The notes under the pieces: generated by a model
What the model saw: only the letters and a program-made list of their open reading frames with translations
What the model was told of the DNA's origin: nothing
The model's database searches: none
Assembly: GCA_030604905.1 (NCBI GenBank)
Contig: JAUVVA010000031.1
Coordinates: forward strand, 1 to 34,684
Direction of reading: 5' to 3'
From: Verrucomicrobiota bacterium
GTDB taxonomy: Bacteria; Verrucomicrobiota; Verrucomicrobiia; Opitutales; Opitutaceae
DNA length: 34,684 nucleotides
Shown here: positions 1-6,948 of the stretch, one piece after another
How positions within the stretch are numbered: position 1 is the first letter of the stretch
Layout: the number at the start of each line of letters is the position of its first letter
Position numbers and translations under genes: made by a program

Positions 1-150
1 CGTCGCATGGGCCACGACCCCGCGCACACCTTCAACGACCGCCTCATCGCCCACATGGCCGCGCAGACGCCGCCCGAGCCCGAGCGCATCATCAAACCGG
101 TGGCCGGCAACGCCACCCGCCCCCCCATCCCGCCCACCGAGGACGACTGA
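1..150 (+). CDS. C-terminal tail of an unrecognised protein (partial)
   Basis: An open frame runs in from the left edge and stops at TGA 148-150, giving the last 49 residues of a protein whose start lies outside the window. The tail contains RRMGHDPAHTFNDRLIAHMA and then a proline-rich, acidic end (PPIPPTEDD). I do not recognise the family. It lies about 95 bases upstream of the small membrane protein gene on the same strand, so it may be cotranscribed with it. The frame has the GC-rich third positions of the neighbouring genes, which supports real coding. The 151-244 gap holds nothing I can name. Confidence 0.5.
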   Translation, partial: RRMGHDPAHTFNDRLIAHMAAQTPPEPERIIKPVAGNATRPPIPPTEDD

Positions 151-244
151 TCCAAGCGGTTGGGGCCTTCCGCCCCTCCGCCCAAACGCGCGCGCCCCCG
201 GGTTTCATTCTCCCTGCTCACCCTGCCGACACCCAGCGCCCGCC

Positions 245-754
245 ATGTCCCGCGCCCTCCGCATCTTTTTGTCCGTGGTGGCGGCCGTGCTGATGGTCTT
301 CGCCTTTCGTTTCGCCTACGCCGCCTCCCAGTCCTTCAGCTTTGGCATCATGGGCTACGGCCTGCTCGCGATCGGCTGCTGCATCGGCGCCGGCATCTGT
401 GTGGCGCCCGGCCTGGTCGGCTTTGTCGCCCGCCCCCTCACCTCCTTCTTCGGCGAGTTTTTCTATCCCGAGGAGCGCCTCACCGCCCCGCCCGAATCGC
501 TCCTGCGCGCCCTGCACATGCGCATCCTGGACCGGCAGTTTCCCGCCGTGGTGCAGCAGCTCGAAGCGCTCAGCGAAGCCTACGGCCCCCAGGCCGAGCT
601 TTTCCACCTCGCCGCGCACCTCGCCGCCGCCCGCGGCGAGCCGGTCGAGCCGGTCACCGCCGCCGCCGCCCGCCGCCTCAAGCCCCGCGCGCTCGAGACC
701 TACCTCGGGCTCCTCCGCAGCCACCCGCCCCGCCCCGCACCCGCCTCCGGCTGA
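245..754 (+). CDS. Small membrane protein of unknown function, two N-terminal TM helices
   Basis: The predicted protein has 169 residues. Residues 5-26 and about 34-62 are hydrophobic and should form two membrane helices. A soluble tail of roughly 100 residues, rich in alanine and leucine, follows (from about FFYPEERLTAPPESLLRALH) and looks helical; it could be a short TPR-like region, but I cannot show repeat boundaries. I do not recognise the family. It lies between the left-edge gene and rph on the same strand. The end of the ORF is proline-rich (HPPRPAPASG). The ATG at 245 is chosen because the first membrane helix begins right after it and no in-frame ATG lies close upstream. Confidence 0.6.
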   Translation: MSRALRIFLSVVAAVLMVFAFRFAYAASQSFSFGIMGYGLLAIGCCIGAGICVAPGLVGFVARPLTSFFGEFFYPEERLTAPPESLLRALHMRILDRQFPAVVQQLEALSEAYGPQAELFHLAAHLAAARGEPVEPVTAAAARRLKPRALETYLGLLRSHPPRPAPASG

Positions 755-791
755 GGCCGCGAAGCTCCCGCGCCCTCGGCGATTCCCCTTT

Positions 792-823
792 GACCATTGG
801 TCATTGGGCATTGGTCAATGGTC
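792..823 (+). repeat. CATTGG/CAATGG inverted repeat at the rph start
   Basis: GACCATTG (792-799) and CAATGGTC (816-823) are perfect inverted arms. The loop between them repeats the theme (GTCATTGGGCATTG). The right arm contains the ATG (818-820) that I use as the rph start, so a hairpin here would cover the start codon. The low-complexity ATTGGTCATT theme differs from the surrounding GC-rich DNA and resembles short dispersed repeats. No second copy was seen in the window. Confidence 0.55.
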
Positions 824-1585
824 ATTCTCTCCACCCTGCCCACCACCCGCTCCGACGGCCGCGCCCCTGATCAACTCCGCCCCATTAAATTCGAGGCCGG
901 CATCGCCCCCCATGCCACCGGCTCCGTGCTCGTCTCCTTTGGCAACACCCGCGTCATCTGCGCCGCCACCATCGAGAACAACGTCCCCACCTGGATGAAG
1001 CAGCAAAAGGTGCCCGGCGGCTGGCTGACCGCCGAGTATTCACTTCTCCCCTACAGCACGCACGACCGCAAGCAGCGCGACATCTCCCGCGGCAAGCTCG
1101 ACGGCCGCACCGTCGAGATCCAGCGCCTCATCGGCCGCTCCATCCGCGCCGTCCTCGACCTCGACAAGCTCGGCCAAAACACCCTCTGGATCGATTGCGA
1201 CGTGCTCCAGGCCGACGGCGGCACGCGCACCGCCTCGATCACCGGCGCCTATCTCGCCGCCCGCCTCGCCGTGCAGACCCTGCTCGACACCGGCAAGATC
1301 AAGGAAAACCCCCTCACCGACTCCGTCGCCGCCATCAGCGTCGGCCTGCTCAAGGGCCAGCCCCTCCTCGACCTGCCCTACCTCGAGGACAAGGACGCCG
1401 AGGTCGACGCCAACATCGTGATGACCGGCCGAGGCCGTTTCGTGGAGGTGCAGAGCTCCGGCGAGGAGTCGACCTTCACCCCGGAGGAGCTGCAACAGCT
1501 CCTCGCCCTCGCCCAAAAAGGCATCCGCGAGCTCGCCGCCGCCCAGACTGCCTTCCTCAGCCGCGAGCTGCTAAAGCTCGGCTGA
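818..1585 (+). CDS. rph: Ribonuclease PH
   Basis: RNase PH is a phosphorolytic 3'-5' exoribonuclease that trims the 3' ends of tRNA precursors and releases nucleoside diphosphates; it acts as a hexameric ring in the cytoplasm. The 255-residue product has the family's whole core: RSDGR near the N-terminus, RPIKFEAGIAPHATGSVLV, GNTRVICAATIE, GGWLTAEYSLLPYSTHDRK, the phosphate-site region RTVEIQRLIGRSIRAV, CDVLQADGGTRTASITGA, and the C-terminal EVDANIVMTGRGRFVEVQ. The length is normal for the family. The ATG at 818 is the closest ATG to the conserved RSDGR; a TTG at 797 would add seven residues encoded by the repeat. No clear Shine-Dalgarno sequence is visible. Confidence 0.96.
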   Translation: MVILSTLPTTRSDGRAPDQLRPIKFEAGIAPHATGSVLVSFGNTRVICAATIENNVPTWMKQQKVPGGWLTAEYSLLPYSTHDRKQRDISRGKLDGRTVEIQRLIGRSIRAVLDLDKLGQNTLWIDCDVLQADGGTRTASITGAYLAARLAVQTLLDTGKIKENPLTDSVAAISVGLLKGQPLLDLPYLEDKDAEVDANIVMTGRGRFVEVQSSGEESTFTPEELQQLLALAQKGIRELAAAQTAFLSRELLKLG

Positions 1586-1596
1586 GCCAAAGTTCT

Positions 1597-1714
1597 TAAA
1601 CCGCGGATGGCGCTGATAAGCGCGGATACGGGTCCAATACATATCATCGAATACGGATTCATTGATATGTTTCTTGCCTTTTATCCGCGCCCATCTGCGT
1701 AATCCGCGGTTAAA
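1597..1714. repeat. Nested inverted-repeat element between rph and metF
   Basis: The outer arms are imperfect inverted copies: AACCGCGGAT (1599-1608) through GCGCGGATA near 1628 on the left, and TATCCGCGC near 1682 through ATCCGCGGTT (1702-1711) on the right. Inside is a second dyad, ACATATCATCGAA (1639-1651) against TTCATTGATATGT (1658-1670), with two mismatches. The centre is AT-rich, unlike its surroundings. A related left-arm copy lies at 34464-34494, so this looks like a dispersed MITE- or REP-like element. It fills the 141-base rph-metF gap and could also fold in RNA, acting as a terminator or processing site. Confidence 0.7.
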
Positions 1715-1726
1715 TACCTGTCCTGC

Positions 1727-2641
1727 ATGTCCGCTCCCGCCACCGCTGTTCCCGCCGCCACTCCTCGCGCCGACCGTCCCATCTCCGCGCTCTTCGCGGA
1801 GCGGCGCCCCCTGCGCTCGCTCGAGTTTTTCCCACCCAAAGACGATGCCGGCGTCGCCGCCCTTCGCGCCGCGGCCACCGCGCTCAAGCGCGTCCCCTGG
1901 GATTTCGTGTCGGTCACCTACGGGGCCGGCGGCACCACGCGCGACCGCACCGCGCAAGTCTCCGCCCTCCTCAAGGACGAGCTCGGCTACACCGTCATGC
2001 CCCACCTCACCTGCGTGGGCCACAGCCGTGCCGAGCTCGACGCCATCGCCGACACCCTCCACGCCCAGGGCTACCGCAACATCATGACCCTCCGCGGCGA
2101 TCCGCCCAAGGGCTCCAGCACCTTCACCCCCGCGCCCGACGGCCTGCGCTACGCCAGCGAACTCGTCGCGCTCCTCAAGGCCCGCCACCCCGACTTCTGC
2201 CTCGGCGTCGGCGGCTACCCCGAAAAACACCCCGAGGCCGTCTCGCTCGACGCCGACCTCGACGCCCTCAAGCGCAAGGTCGACGCCGGCGCCGCCTTCG
2301 TCACCACCCAGCTCTTTTTCGACAACGCCATCTACCACCGCTTCGTCGAGCGCTGCCGCGCCCGCGGCATCACCGTGCCCATCGTGCCCGGCATCATGCC
2401 CGTGCTTTCCTTTAAACAGATCCAGCGCATCGCCACGCTCTCCGGCAGCGTGCTGCCCGCCGCGCTCGCCCGCCGCCTCGAGGTCGCGAGCGACGAGCCC
2501 GACGTCGTCGAGTTTGTCGGCGTGGACTGGGCGCTCGACCAGATCCGCGATCTCCTCGCGCACGGCGCCCCCGGCTACCACCTCTACATCCTCAACCGCG
2601 CCCGCAGCGCCCTCGCCCTCGCCGCCGGCCTCGCTGCGTGA
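1727..2641 (+). CDS. metF: Methylenetetrahydrofolate reductase, MetF type
   Basis: MetF is a flavoenzyme that reduces 5,10-methylenetetrahydrofolate to 5-methyltetrahydrofolate, the methyl donor for methionine synthesis. The 304-residue protein shows the TIM-barrel signatures in order: LEFFPPK near residue 32, VSVTYGAGGTTRDRT, MPHLTCVGHS, NIMTLRGDPP, GVGGYPEKHPEA, FVTTQLFFDN, VPIVPGIMPVLS and the closing GYHLYILNR. These include the catalytic glutamate of EFFPPK and the FAD/folate-binding segments. The length is typical of bacterial MetF. The first 20 residues are an Ala/Pro-rich extension, so a later start is possible, although no other ATG is close. It lies on the same strand as rph behind a repeat element; no riboswitch was recognised upstream. 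Confidence 0.96.
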   Translation: MSAPATAVPAATPRADRPISALFAERRPLRSLEFFPPKDDAGVAALRAAATALKRVPWDFVSVTYGAGGTTRDRTAQVSALLKDELGYTVMPHLTCVGHSRAELDAIADTLHAQGYRNIMTLRGDPPKGSSTFTPAPDGLRYASELVALLKARHPDFCLGVGGYPEKHPEAVSLDADLDALKRKVDAGAAFVTTQLFFDNAIYHRFVERCRARGITVPIVPGIMPVLSFKQIQRIATLSGSVLPAALARRLEVASDEPDVVEFVGVDWALDQIRDLLAHGAPGYHLYILNRARSALALAAGLAA

Positions 2642-2689
2642 CCTGGCACGGGCGTCCCGCTCATCGCCACCGCCCCCACCCCCGGGAAC

Positions 2690-2873
2690 GCCGAGCCCCA
2701 GCCCGCATGTTTCACGCGAAGAGGCGGAGGAACGCGTCGAGCTACGAGGGTGAAACCGGCGCGGCCGACCAACGGCGTGCTCTGGCAGCACGTCGCGCGC
2801 GGCCCCGTCGTTTTCGCCCCGTAGATCGGCGCGGGCCGACCCGATTCGGGTGAAACATGCGGGCCAGCTCGGC
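2690..2873. repeat. MITE-like element with about 30-bp terminal inverted repeats
   Basis: Positions 2701-2720 and 2845-2864 are inverted copies of a 20-mer with one mismatch; the first 15 bases, GCCCGCATGTTTCAC, match perfectly. Weaker matching (GCCGAGC) extends the arms to 2690 and 2873. Inside, GGGTGAAAC occurs at 2748-2756 and again in the right arm at 2848-2856, each followed or preceded by related CGGCGCGGCCGACC-type tracts. A small GTGCT/AGCAC hairpin lies near 2779. There is no transposase. The right arm contains the ATG at 2857 used by the next gene. No second copy was seen in the window. Confidence 0.6.
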
Positions 2874-4293
2874 CTCGACCTCCCCCGCCCCGCCCTCCAC
2901 GCTCCCGCGCGTGACCACCCTCCACCCCGCCGGCCCGGTCTTGGGCGGGCTCTTCGCGCTCTTCTTCCTCTGGTTCAGCCTGCGGCAACGCCGCCGCCAC
3001 CGCCTCCTGCACGACCTGCCGACCTCCAAGGTCCGCGGCGTCTTCATCGGCCTCGTCGAGCTCAAGGGCACGGCCGAGAGCGAGGCCCCTCTCCGCAGCC
3101 ACCTCGCCGAGCGCCCCTGCGTGCACTACGCTTGGCGGGTCGAGGAGCACTGGCGCCGCACCCGCACCGAGACCTACACCGACTCGAAAGGAAAAACCCA
3201 AACCCGCACCGTCACCACCACCGGTTGGGACACCGTCGCGCAGGGCGGCGACACCCAGGACTTCTACCTGCGCGACGACACCGGCCCCATCCTCGTCCGC
3301 CCCGCCGGCGCCAAGATCGACACCGTCGGCATGTTCTCCCGCACCGTCACTCGCGCCAGCCCGCTCTACCACGGCAAGGCCCCGCCCGCCGTCGTGCTCG
3401 GCTCCACCGGCGAACGCCGCTTCACCGAGCGCGGCATCCCGCTCCACACCCCGCTCTACCTCGTCGGCACCGCGCGCGAGCGCCGCGATGTCGTCGCCCC
3501 CGAGATCGCCTCCGCCCCCGGCGCCGAGTTCATTCTCTCCTGCCGCAGCGAGGAATCGGTGAAGCGCGGCATGGCCGCCGGCTCCTGGTTCACCTGGCTG
3601 CTCGGGATCGTCTCCCTCCCGCTCGGCCTCTACTTTGGCTACGGCGACTCGCCCTACCGCCCCGCCGCCTTGCCGCTCTACTGCACGCTCCTCGCCCTCG
3701 CCTGGCTCGGCGCCTGGGCCGCGTGCTGGGTCTGGATGGTGCACGACAGCCTCGTGGGCCTGCGCGAGCGCGTGCGCCAGGCCTGGTCGCTCATCGACGT
3801 GCAACTCAAGCGTCGCCACGACCTCATCCCCGCCCTCGCCCGCTCCGTCGAGGCCCTCGCCGCCCACGAAAAGAGCACCCAGACCGCGCTCGCCGAGCTC
3901 CGCGCCCAGTCCCAGGCCACCCGCCCCGGCCTCGCCGGGCCCGATCCGCACGCGGTCGCGCCGCTCCTGCGCGCCGTGGTGGAGCGCTACCCGACGCTCG
4001 TCGCCAACGAAGGCTTCGCCGCCCTGCATCGCGAACTCGTCGAGACGGAGCAGCGCATCGCCCTCGCCCGCGCCTACTACAACGACATCGCCACCCACTT
4101 CGCCACGCGCCTCGAGATCGTGCCCGACCGCTTCGTGGCCGCCCTGCGCAAACTGCTGCCCGAGCCCCTGCTCGCCGCGACCGACTTCGAGCGCGCGCCC
4201 GTCACCGTGCGCCTCTCCGACGAGCCCGACACCGCGCCGCCGGGAGCCGAGACGCCCGTCGACGCCGTGCCCGCCGCGCCCCTACTTGGTTAA
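2857..4293 (+). CDS. GIDE-LemA fusion membrane protein
   Basis: The 478-residue protein joins two families. After an N-terminal membrane helix (about 26-42), residues 58-235 resemble the GIDE domain of MUL1-type proteins: RGVFIGLVELKGTAES, RPCVHYAWRVEEHW and DTQDFYLRDDTGPILVRPAG. Two more membrane helices follow (about 244-262 and 271-294). Residues 302-460 are a LemA domain: VRQAWSLIDVQLKRRHDLIPALARSVEALA, then RIALARAYYNDIATHFATRLEIVPDRFVA. The RING finger of eukaryotic MUL1 is absent. The function is unknown; an envelope role is inferred from the membrane helices. The start is uncertain: the ATG at 2857 lies inside the repeat arm, and a GTG at 2911 would begin just before the first helix. 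Its 3' end overlaps the convergent ADP-ribosylglycohydrolase gene by 12 bases. Confidence 0.82.
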   Translation: MRASSASTSPAPPSTLPRVTTLHPAGPVLGGLFALFFLWFSLRQRRRHRLLHDLPTSKVRGVFIGLVELKGTAESEAPLRSHLAERPCVHYAWRVEEHWRRTRTETYTDSKGKTQTRTVTTTGWDTVAQGGDTQDFYLRDDTGPILVRPAGAKIDTVGMFSRTVTRASPLYHGKAPPAVVLGSTGERRFTERGIPLHTPLYLVGTARERRDVVAPEIASAPGAEFILSCRSEESVKRGMAAGSWFTWLLGIVSLPLGLYFGYGDSPYRPAALPLYCTLLALAWLGAWAACWVWMVHDSLVGLRERVRQAWSLIDVQLKRRHDLIPALARSVEALAAHEKSTQTALAELRAQSQATRPGLAGPDPHAVAPLLRAVVERYPTLVANEGFAALHRELVETEQRIALARAYYNDIATHFATRLEIVPDRFVAALRKLLPEPLLAATDFERAPVTVRLSDEPDTAPPGAETPVDAVPAAPLLG

Positions 4294-5655
4294 CCGCAGC
4301 ATGCGCCAGACAGCGGCGTGGCGGGAGGCGAGCTCGACAAAGCGATGCTCTCGGGCATGGGGCACCGGTTCCACCCGGTCGTTCAAACGTGGAGCAAGGC
4401 GGCTTTCGAGCGCGGCGTGTCCTCGCTGCGCTCCCACGATGGAGCCGGCCGTGGCGGCGTTGCAGTCGGTGTCCAACGCGCACATCGTCGCGATGCAGAT
4501 CGTGTCATCCAGGCGACCGCGCCCGTAGAAGAGCGCGATAAGCACCACGAGCGCGTTGTTGATCGTGTGCACCGCGTGCATCTCGTTCAGCTCGTCCTCC
4601 AGCCGCTCGATGGCGCCCTCCCAGTTCGGGTATGTTTCGCACCAGGCGAGACAGCGCCGAATCCAGCGAGCGAGCCGGCATTCCGCCGGAATGTGGGCCA
4701 GCCCGGTGTTCACCAAGCGATGGAAATCCCGTTCGACGAAGGCGGCGGCGATGAGGGCGGCGAAAAACATCTCGCCGTAGATGCCGTTGCGTTCGTGGGT
4801 CCAGTGCGCATCGCGCCAAGCCAGCTCGGCCGCGAGCGAGGGGTTGCCCGCCGCCGCGTAGGCCCAACCGTCGGCCCGGATCTGCGCACCGATCCACTCG
4901 CGGTAGGGATTGCGATGGCGTCGGCACCATTCCGGCGTTGCATCGCCTTCCCTCGCGCAAGCGGACCGCGCGAGGAGGTTGGTGGCCGCGTTGATCTCGG
5001 CCGTGCAGAGATAGCCGATCGGGATCCATTCGAACCACGTGCGCGCGATCTGCATCCACGTGAGGTCACGTCCATGTTTTTCCAAGGCGAGAAGCGCGAC
5101 GAAGGTGTAGTGGATGTCGTCGTCGTGCTCCATGGATACGATGTTCTCCCGGTAGGAGCGGAACCGCGGGATAAGGTCGCCATCGCCGATGTCGCGGCTG
5201 GAGAAGAAATCGGCGAGCGGCCAGTCGCCGCGTTTCTCGAGATATTCCCGAACGCGTCGACGACCGTTCAAGCGCCCCCGCTCGTCGCGCGAGAGCGCGC
5301 GAACCTCCACCGGCTTGCCCAGGGCGCATCCGGTGGCGCGTCCGACCCAGGCTCCGTGCAGACGATCGTGAAGCGTCGCCTCGTCCGGCGACCACTCGGG
5401 CATTGGAGGAGCTGCGGGGGCGAGCGCACGGATCGAGGCCAGATCGTTCGGCTCGCGGGCGGCGAGCGCCGGATCCTCCGGCAGTCGCATGAGCGCGTCG
5501 TAGATCGGGTCCGCGAGCTCCGTTTTCCAGCGATCAAGCTTGGGATCGAGCGCCTCATAGAGACGGCGCAGCTCCGGCGGGATCACGCAGCCCTCGTCGG
5601 CACGCTGCACAAATTCTTCTTTCAACAGGGCAAGGGTGGACGTGGTGCCGGCCAT
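4282..5655 (-). CDS. ADP-ribosylglycohydrolase-fold (ARH/DraG) enzyme
   Basis: The ARH/DraG family uses a binuclear Mg centre to cleave N- or O-glycosidic bonds to ribose, classically ADP-ribose from modified proteins. The 457-residue protein shows HDRLHGAWVGRATGCALGKPVE (about 96-117), a metal-ligand-like MEHDDDIHYTF (175-185), and ALDTDCNAATAGSIVGAQRG (393-412), the C-terminal metal-binding signature. A helical region of about 95 residues precedes the core. The open frame extends upstream to 5859, but I start at ATG 5655: the extension lacks family similarity and would run through the dyad at 5721-5735 and into the LacI gene. Its place in a LacI-controlled sugar locus suggests a small-molecule or glycan N-glycoside substrate, but that is inference. 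The tail overlaps the GIDE-LemA gene by 12 bases. Confidence 0.85.
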   Translation of the reverse strand: MAGTTSTLALLKEEFVQRADEGCVIPPELRRLYEALDPKLDRWKTELADPIYDALMRLPEDPALAAREPNDLASIRALAPAAPPMPEWSPDEATLHDRLHGAWVGRATGCALGKPVEVRALSRDERGRLNGRRRVREYLEKRGDWPLADFFSSRDIGDGDLIPRFRSYRENIVSMEHDDDIHYTFVALLALEKHGRDLTWMQIARTWFEWIPIGYLCTAEINAATNLLARSACAREGDATPEWCRRHRNPYREWIGAQIRADGWAYAAAGNPSLAAELAWRDAHWTHERNGIYGEMFFAALIAAAFVERDFHRLVNTGLAHIPAECRLARWIRRCLAWCETYPNWEGAIERLEDELNEMHAVHTINNALVVLIALFYGRGRLDDTICIATMCALDTDCNAATAGSIVGAQRGHAALESRLAPRLNDRVEPVPHAREHRFVELASRHAAVWRMLRLTK

Positions 5656-5720
5656 CGTGGCGGCGATGCATGCGAAGCCGTCGTGTCGGACGCGACCCAA
5701 AACCGCCGCGCGGCGGGCAA

Positions 5721-5735
5721 TTTCACCGGCGTGAA
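5721..5735. promoter_or_regulatory. Putative LacI operator, site 1 (ADP-ribosylglycohydrolase)
   Basis: TTCACCGGCGTGAA at 5722-5735 has perfect TTCAC/GTGAA arms around CGGC and is identical to the 14-mer at 6833-6846. It lies in the 170-base gap between the LacI stop and the glycohydrolase start, 66 bases upstream of ATG 5655. It is therefore placed to control that gene. On the glycohydrolase side it is followed by a perfect palindrome, CCGCCGCGCGGCGG (5703-5716). Binding is inferred from the repeated motif and the adjacent regulator. Confidence 0.7.
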
Positions 5736-5825
5736 CGTAGTCGTTTTTGCCCACCACCAAGGTGGCTTGGCTGGCTGTTCCGGCGTTAGCGTCGCACACT
5801 CCCGATGGACGCGCGGCACGGCGTG

Positions 5826-6818
5826 TCAGCGTGTACGGAGCGTTTCTCCATCTCGCCACTCCGGGACGAAGGTCAGCAGATACGGGATGTCCGGCAATCC
5901 GTAGGCGTGCGCCCGCAAGCGGCTGTCAAGGAGCTCGGCCGCCAGTTTCCCGATCAAGTGGTTGTGCGGCGCGTAGCCTGCGAAGCGTTGCGACAGTGTC
6001 GACCCCACCAAAGCGACGATCCCCACGTCGTCGGGCCAGCCGGGAGAGGATTCCAATATGCCCGCGATGTAGGGTCCGGATGCGATGATCACATCAGGCC
6101 GAAAGGCGCGGATTTTTTTCACGGCCTTCGCGATGTTATCGATCGTGTAATCGACGCCGATCACGCCTTTGACGATCTTCGCGAAGCTGGGGATCTCTTT
6201 CGCGCCGGCTGCCGCTTGGAGGAGCAAGTGGTCGGAGTAGTATTTGTTGCCGTTGGCCAGGACGAGCACCGCCCGGCGATATCCCAGTTCGCTCACCCGC
6301 CGCAGCGCGCTGTTCACCATCTCCGGGAAATCGAGCGTAACCTGATGGGTGCGGATCGTGCGTTTCAGCAGCCCGCATTGGACCACGCTGAAATGCTGCC
6401 AATCCAAGTTCCGCTCCCGGTCAAACTCCGTGACCTGCTCCAGCAGCAATCCGCGGATGCCCCGGTTGTAGAGCGTTCGCGAAAGGGCCGCGTCGCTGGT
6501 GTAGGTCCAAGGTTCGATCACGGTCATCCCGTAACCAAGCTCGGCAAGGCGCGCCTGCGCCGCTTTCTGGATAGGATGATCGTCCTGCGCACGAGTCAGG
6601 ACGAAGGCGACGATTTCCCTTATCCCGTCCGCGGGCTGCCGCCACCGGCTGCGCGCCGCCTCGCCCAAGGCCGCATTGGGGCGATAGCCCATGCGCTCCG
6701 CGATCTCCCGGATCCGCTCCGCCGTCGCTTTGGCGACATTCGGGTGTCCCCGCAGCGCCAAGGAAACCAAGGAGCGATCCACTCCCGCGGCACGCGCCAC
6801 GTCTTTTTGAGACACCAT
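5826..6818 (-). CDS. LacI/GalR-family transcriptional regulator
   Basis: The 330-residue protein starts with a standard LacI helix-turn-helix: VSQKDVARAAGVDRSLVSLALRG, then HPNVAKATAERIREIAERMGYRPN as the hinge approach. Residues from about 65 on form the periplasmic-binding-protein-like effector domain, with EIVAFVLTRAQDDHPIQ as its first strand and RAVLVLANGN, VIIASGPYIAGIL and DVGIVALVGS in the core. These regulators usually repress sugar genes until a sugar binds. The gene is divergent from the PEP-CTERM gene. The motif at 6833-6846 lies 14 bases upstream of its ATG, which suggests autoregulation. Two further motif copies suggest that it controls the glycohydrolase and both long + strand gene runs. 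The inducer is unknown. Confidence 0.94.
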   Translation of the reverse strand: MVSQKDVARAAGVDRSLVSLALRGHPNVAKATAERIREIAERMGYRPNAALGEAARSRWRQPADGIREIVAFVLTRAQDDHPIQKAAQARLAELGYGMTVIEPWTYTSDAALSRTLYNRGIRGLLLEQVTEFDRERNLDWQHFSVVQCGLLKRTIRTHQVTLDFPEMVNSALRRVSELGYRRAVLVLANGNKYYSDHLLLQAAAGAKEIPSFAKIVKGVIGVDYTIDNIAKAVKKIRAFRPDVIIASGPYIAGILESSPGWPDDVGIVALVGSTLSQRFAGYAPHNHLIGKLAAELLDSRLRAHAYGLPDIPYLLTFVPEWRDGETLRTR

Positions 6819-6832
6819 GGCGATCCGCTTAA

Positions 6833-6864
6833 TTCACCGGCGTGAAAACAGCAAGCCTTTACCG
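6833..6864. promoter_or_regulatory. Putative LacI operator, site 2, in the divergent lacI/PEP-CTERM promoter region
   Basis: TTCACCGGCGTGAA lies at 6833-6846. Eight bases after GTGAAA comes CCTTTACCG (6856-6864). The same two-part layout with the same 8-base spacing recurs at 18349-18378. The site sits between the LacI start (6818) and the PEP-CTERM start (6949), so it can serve both directions. I see no convincing -35/-10 pair in either direction. Confidence 0.72.
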
Positions 6865-6866
6865 CT

Positions 6867-6918
6867 CCCTTACGAAAGGGAAGCTGCCCGAAAACGGGTT
6901 CTCACCGGACCGTTCCGG
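6867..6918 (+). other. Three consecutive small hairpins in the run A leader
   Basis: CCCTT-ACGA-AAGGG (6867-6880), CCCG-AAAA-CGGG (6887-6898) and CCGGA-CCGT-TCCGG (6905-6918) are perfect short stem-loops in a row. They lie between the operator and the ATG at 6949. They could stabilise the messenger or affect translation. Short GC-rich stems also arise by chance in DNA of this composition. Confidence 0.4.
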
Positions 6919-6948
6919 ATCCTCGTTACCCTCCAAATCGCCCCAAAA

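Noticed and set aside
2642-2856. Riboswitch or tRNA between metF and the GIDE-LemA gene
   Set aside because: The segment has terminal inverted repeats and internal repeats, but no tRNA cloverleaf, anticodon arm or recognisable riboswitch core.
6817-6948. Extension of the PEP-CTERM gene upstream to ATG 6817
   Set aside because: It would begin inside the LacI start codon region, encode the operator, and put 44 extra residues before the signal peptide.
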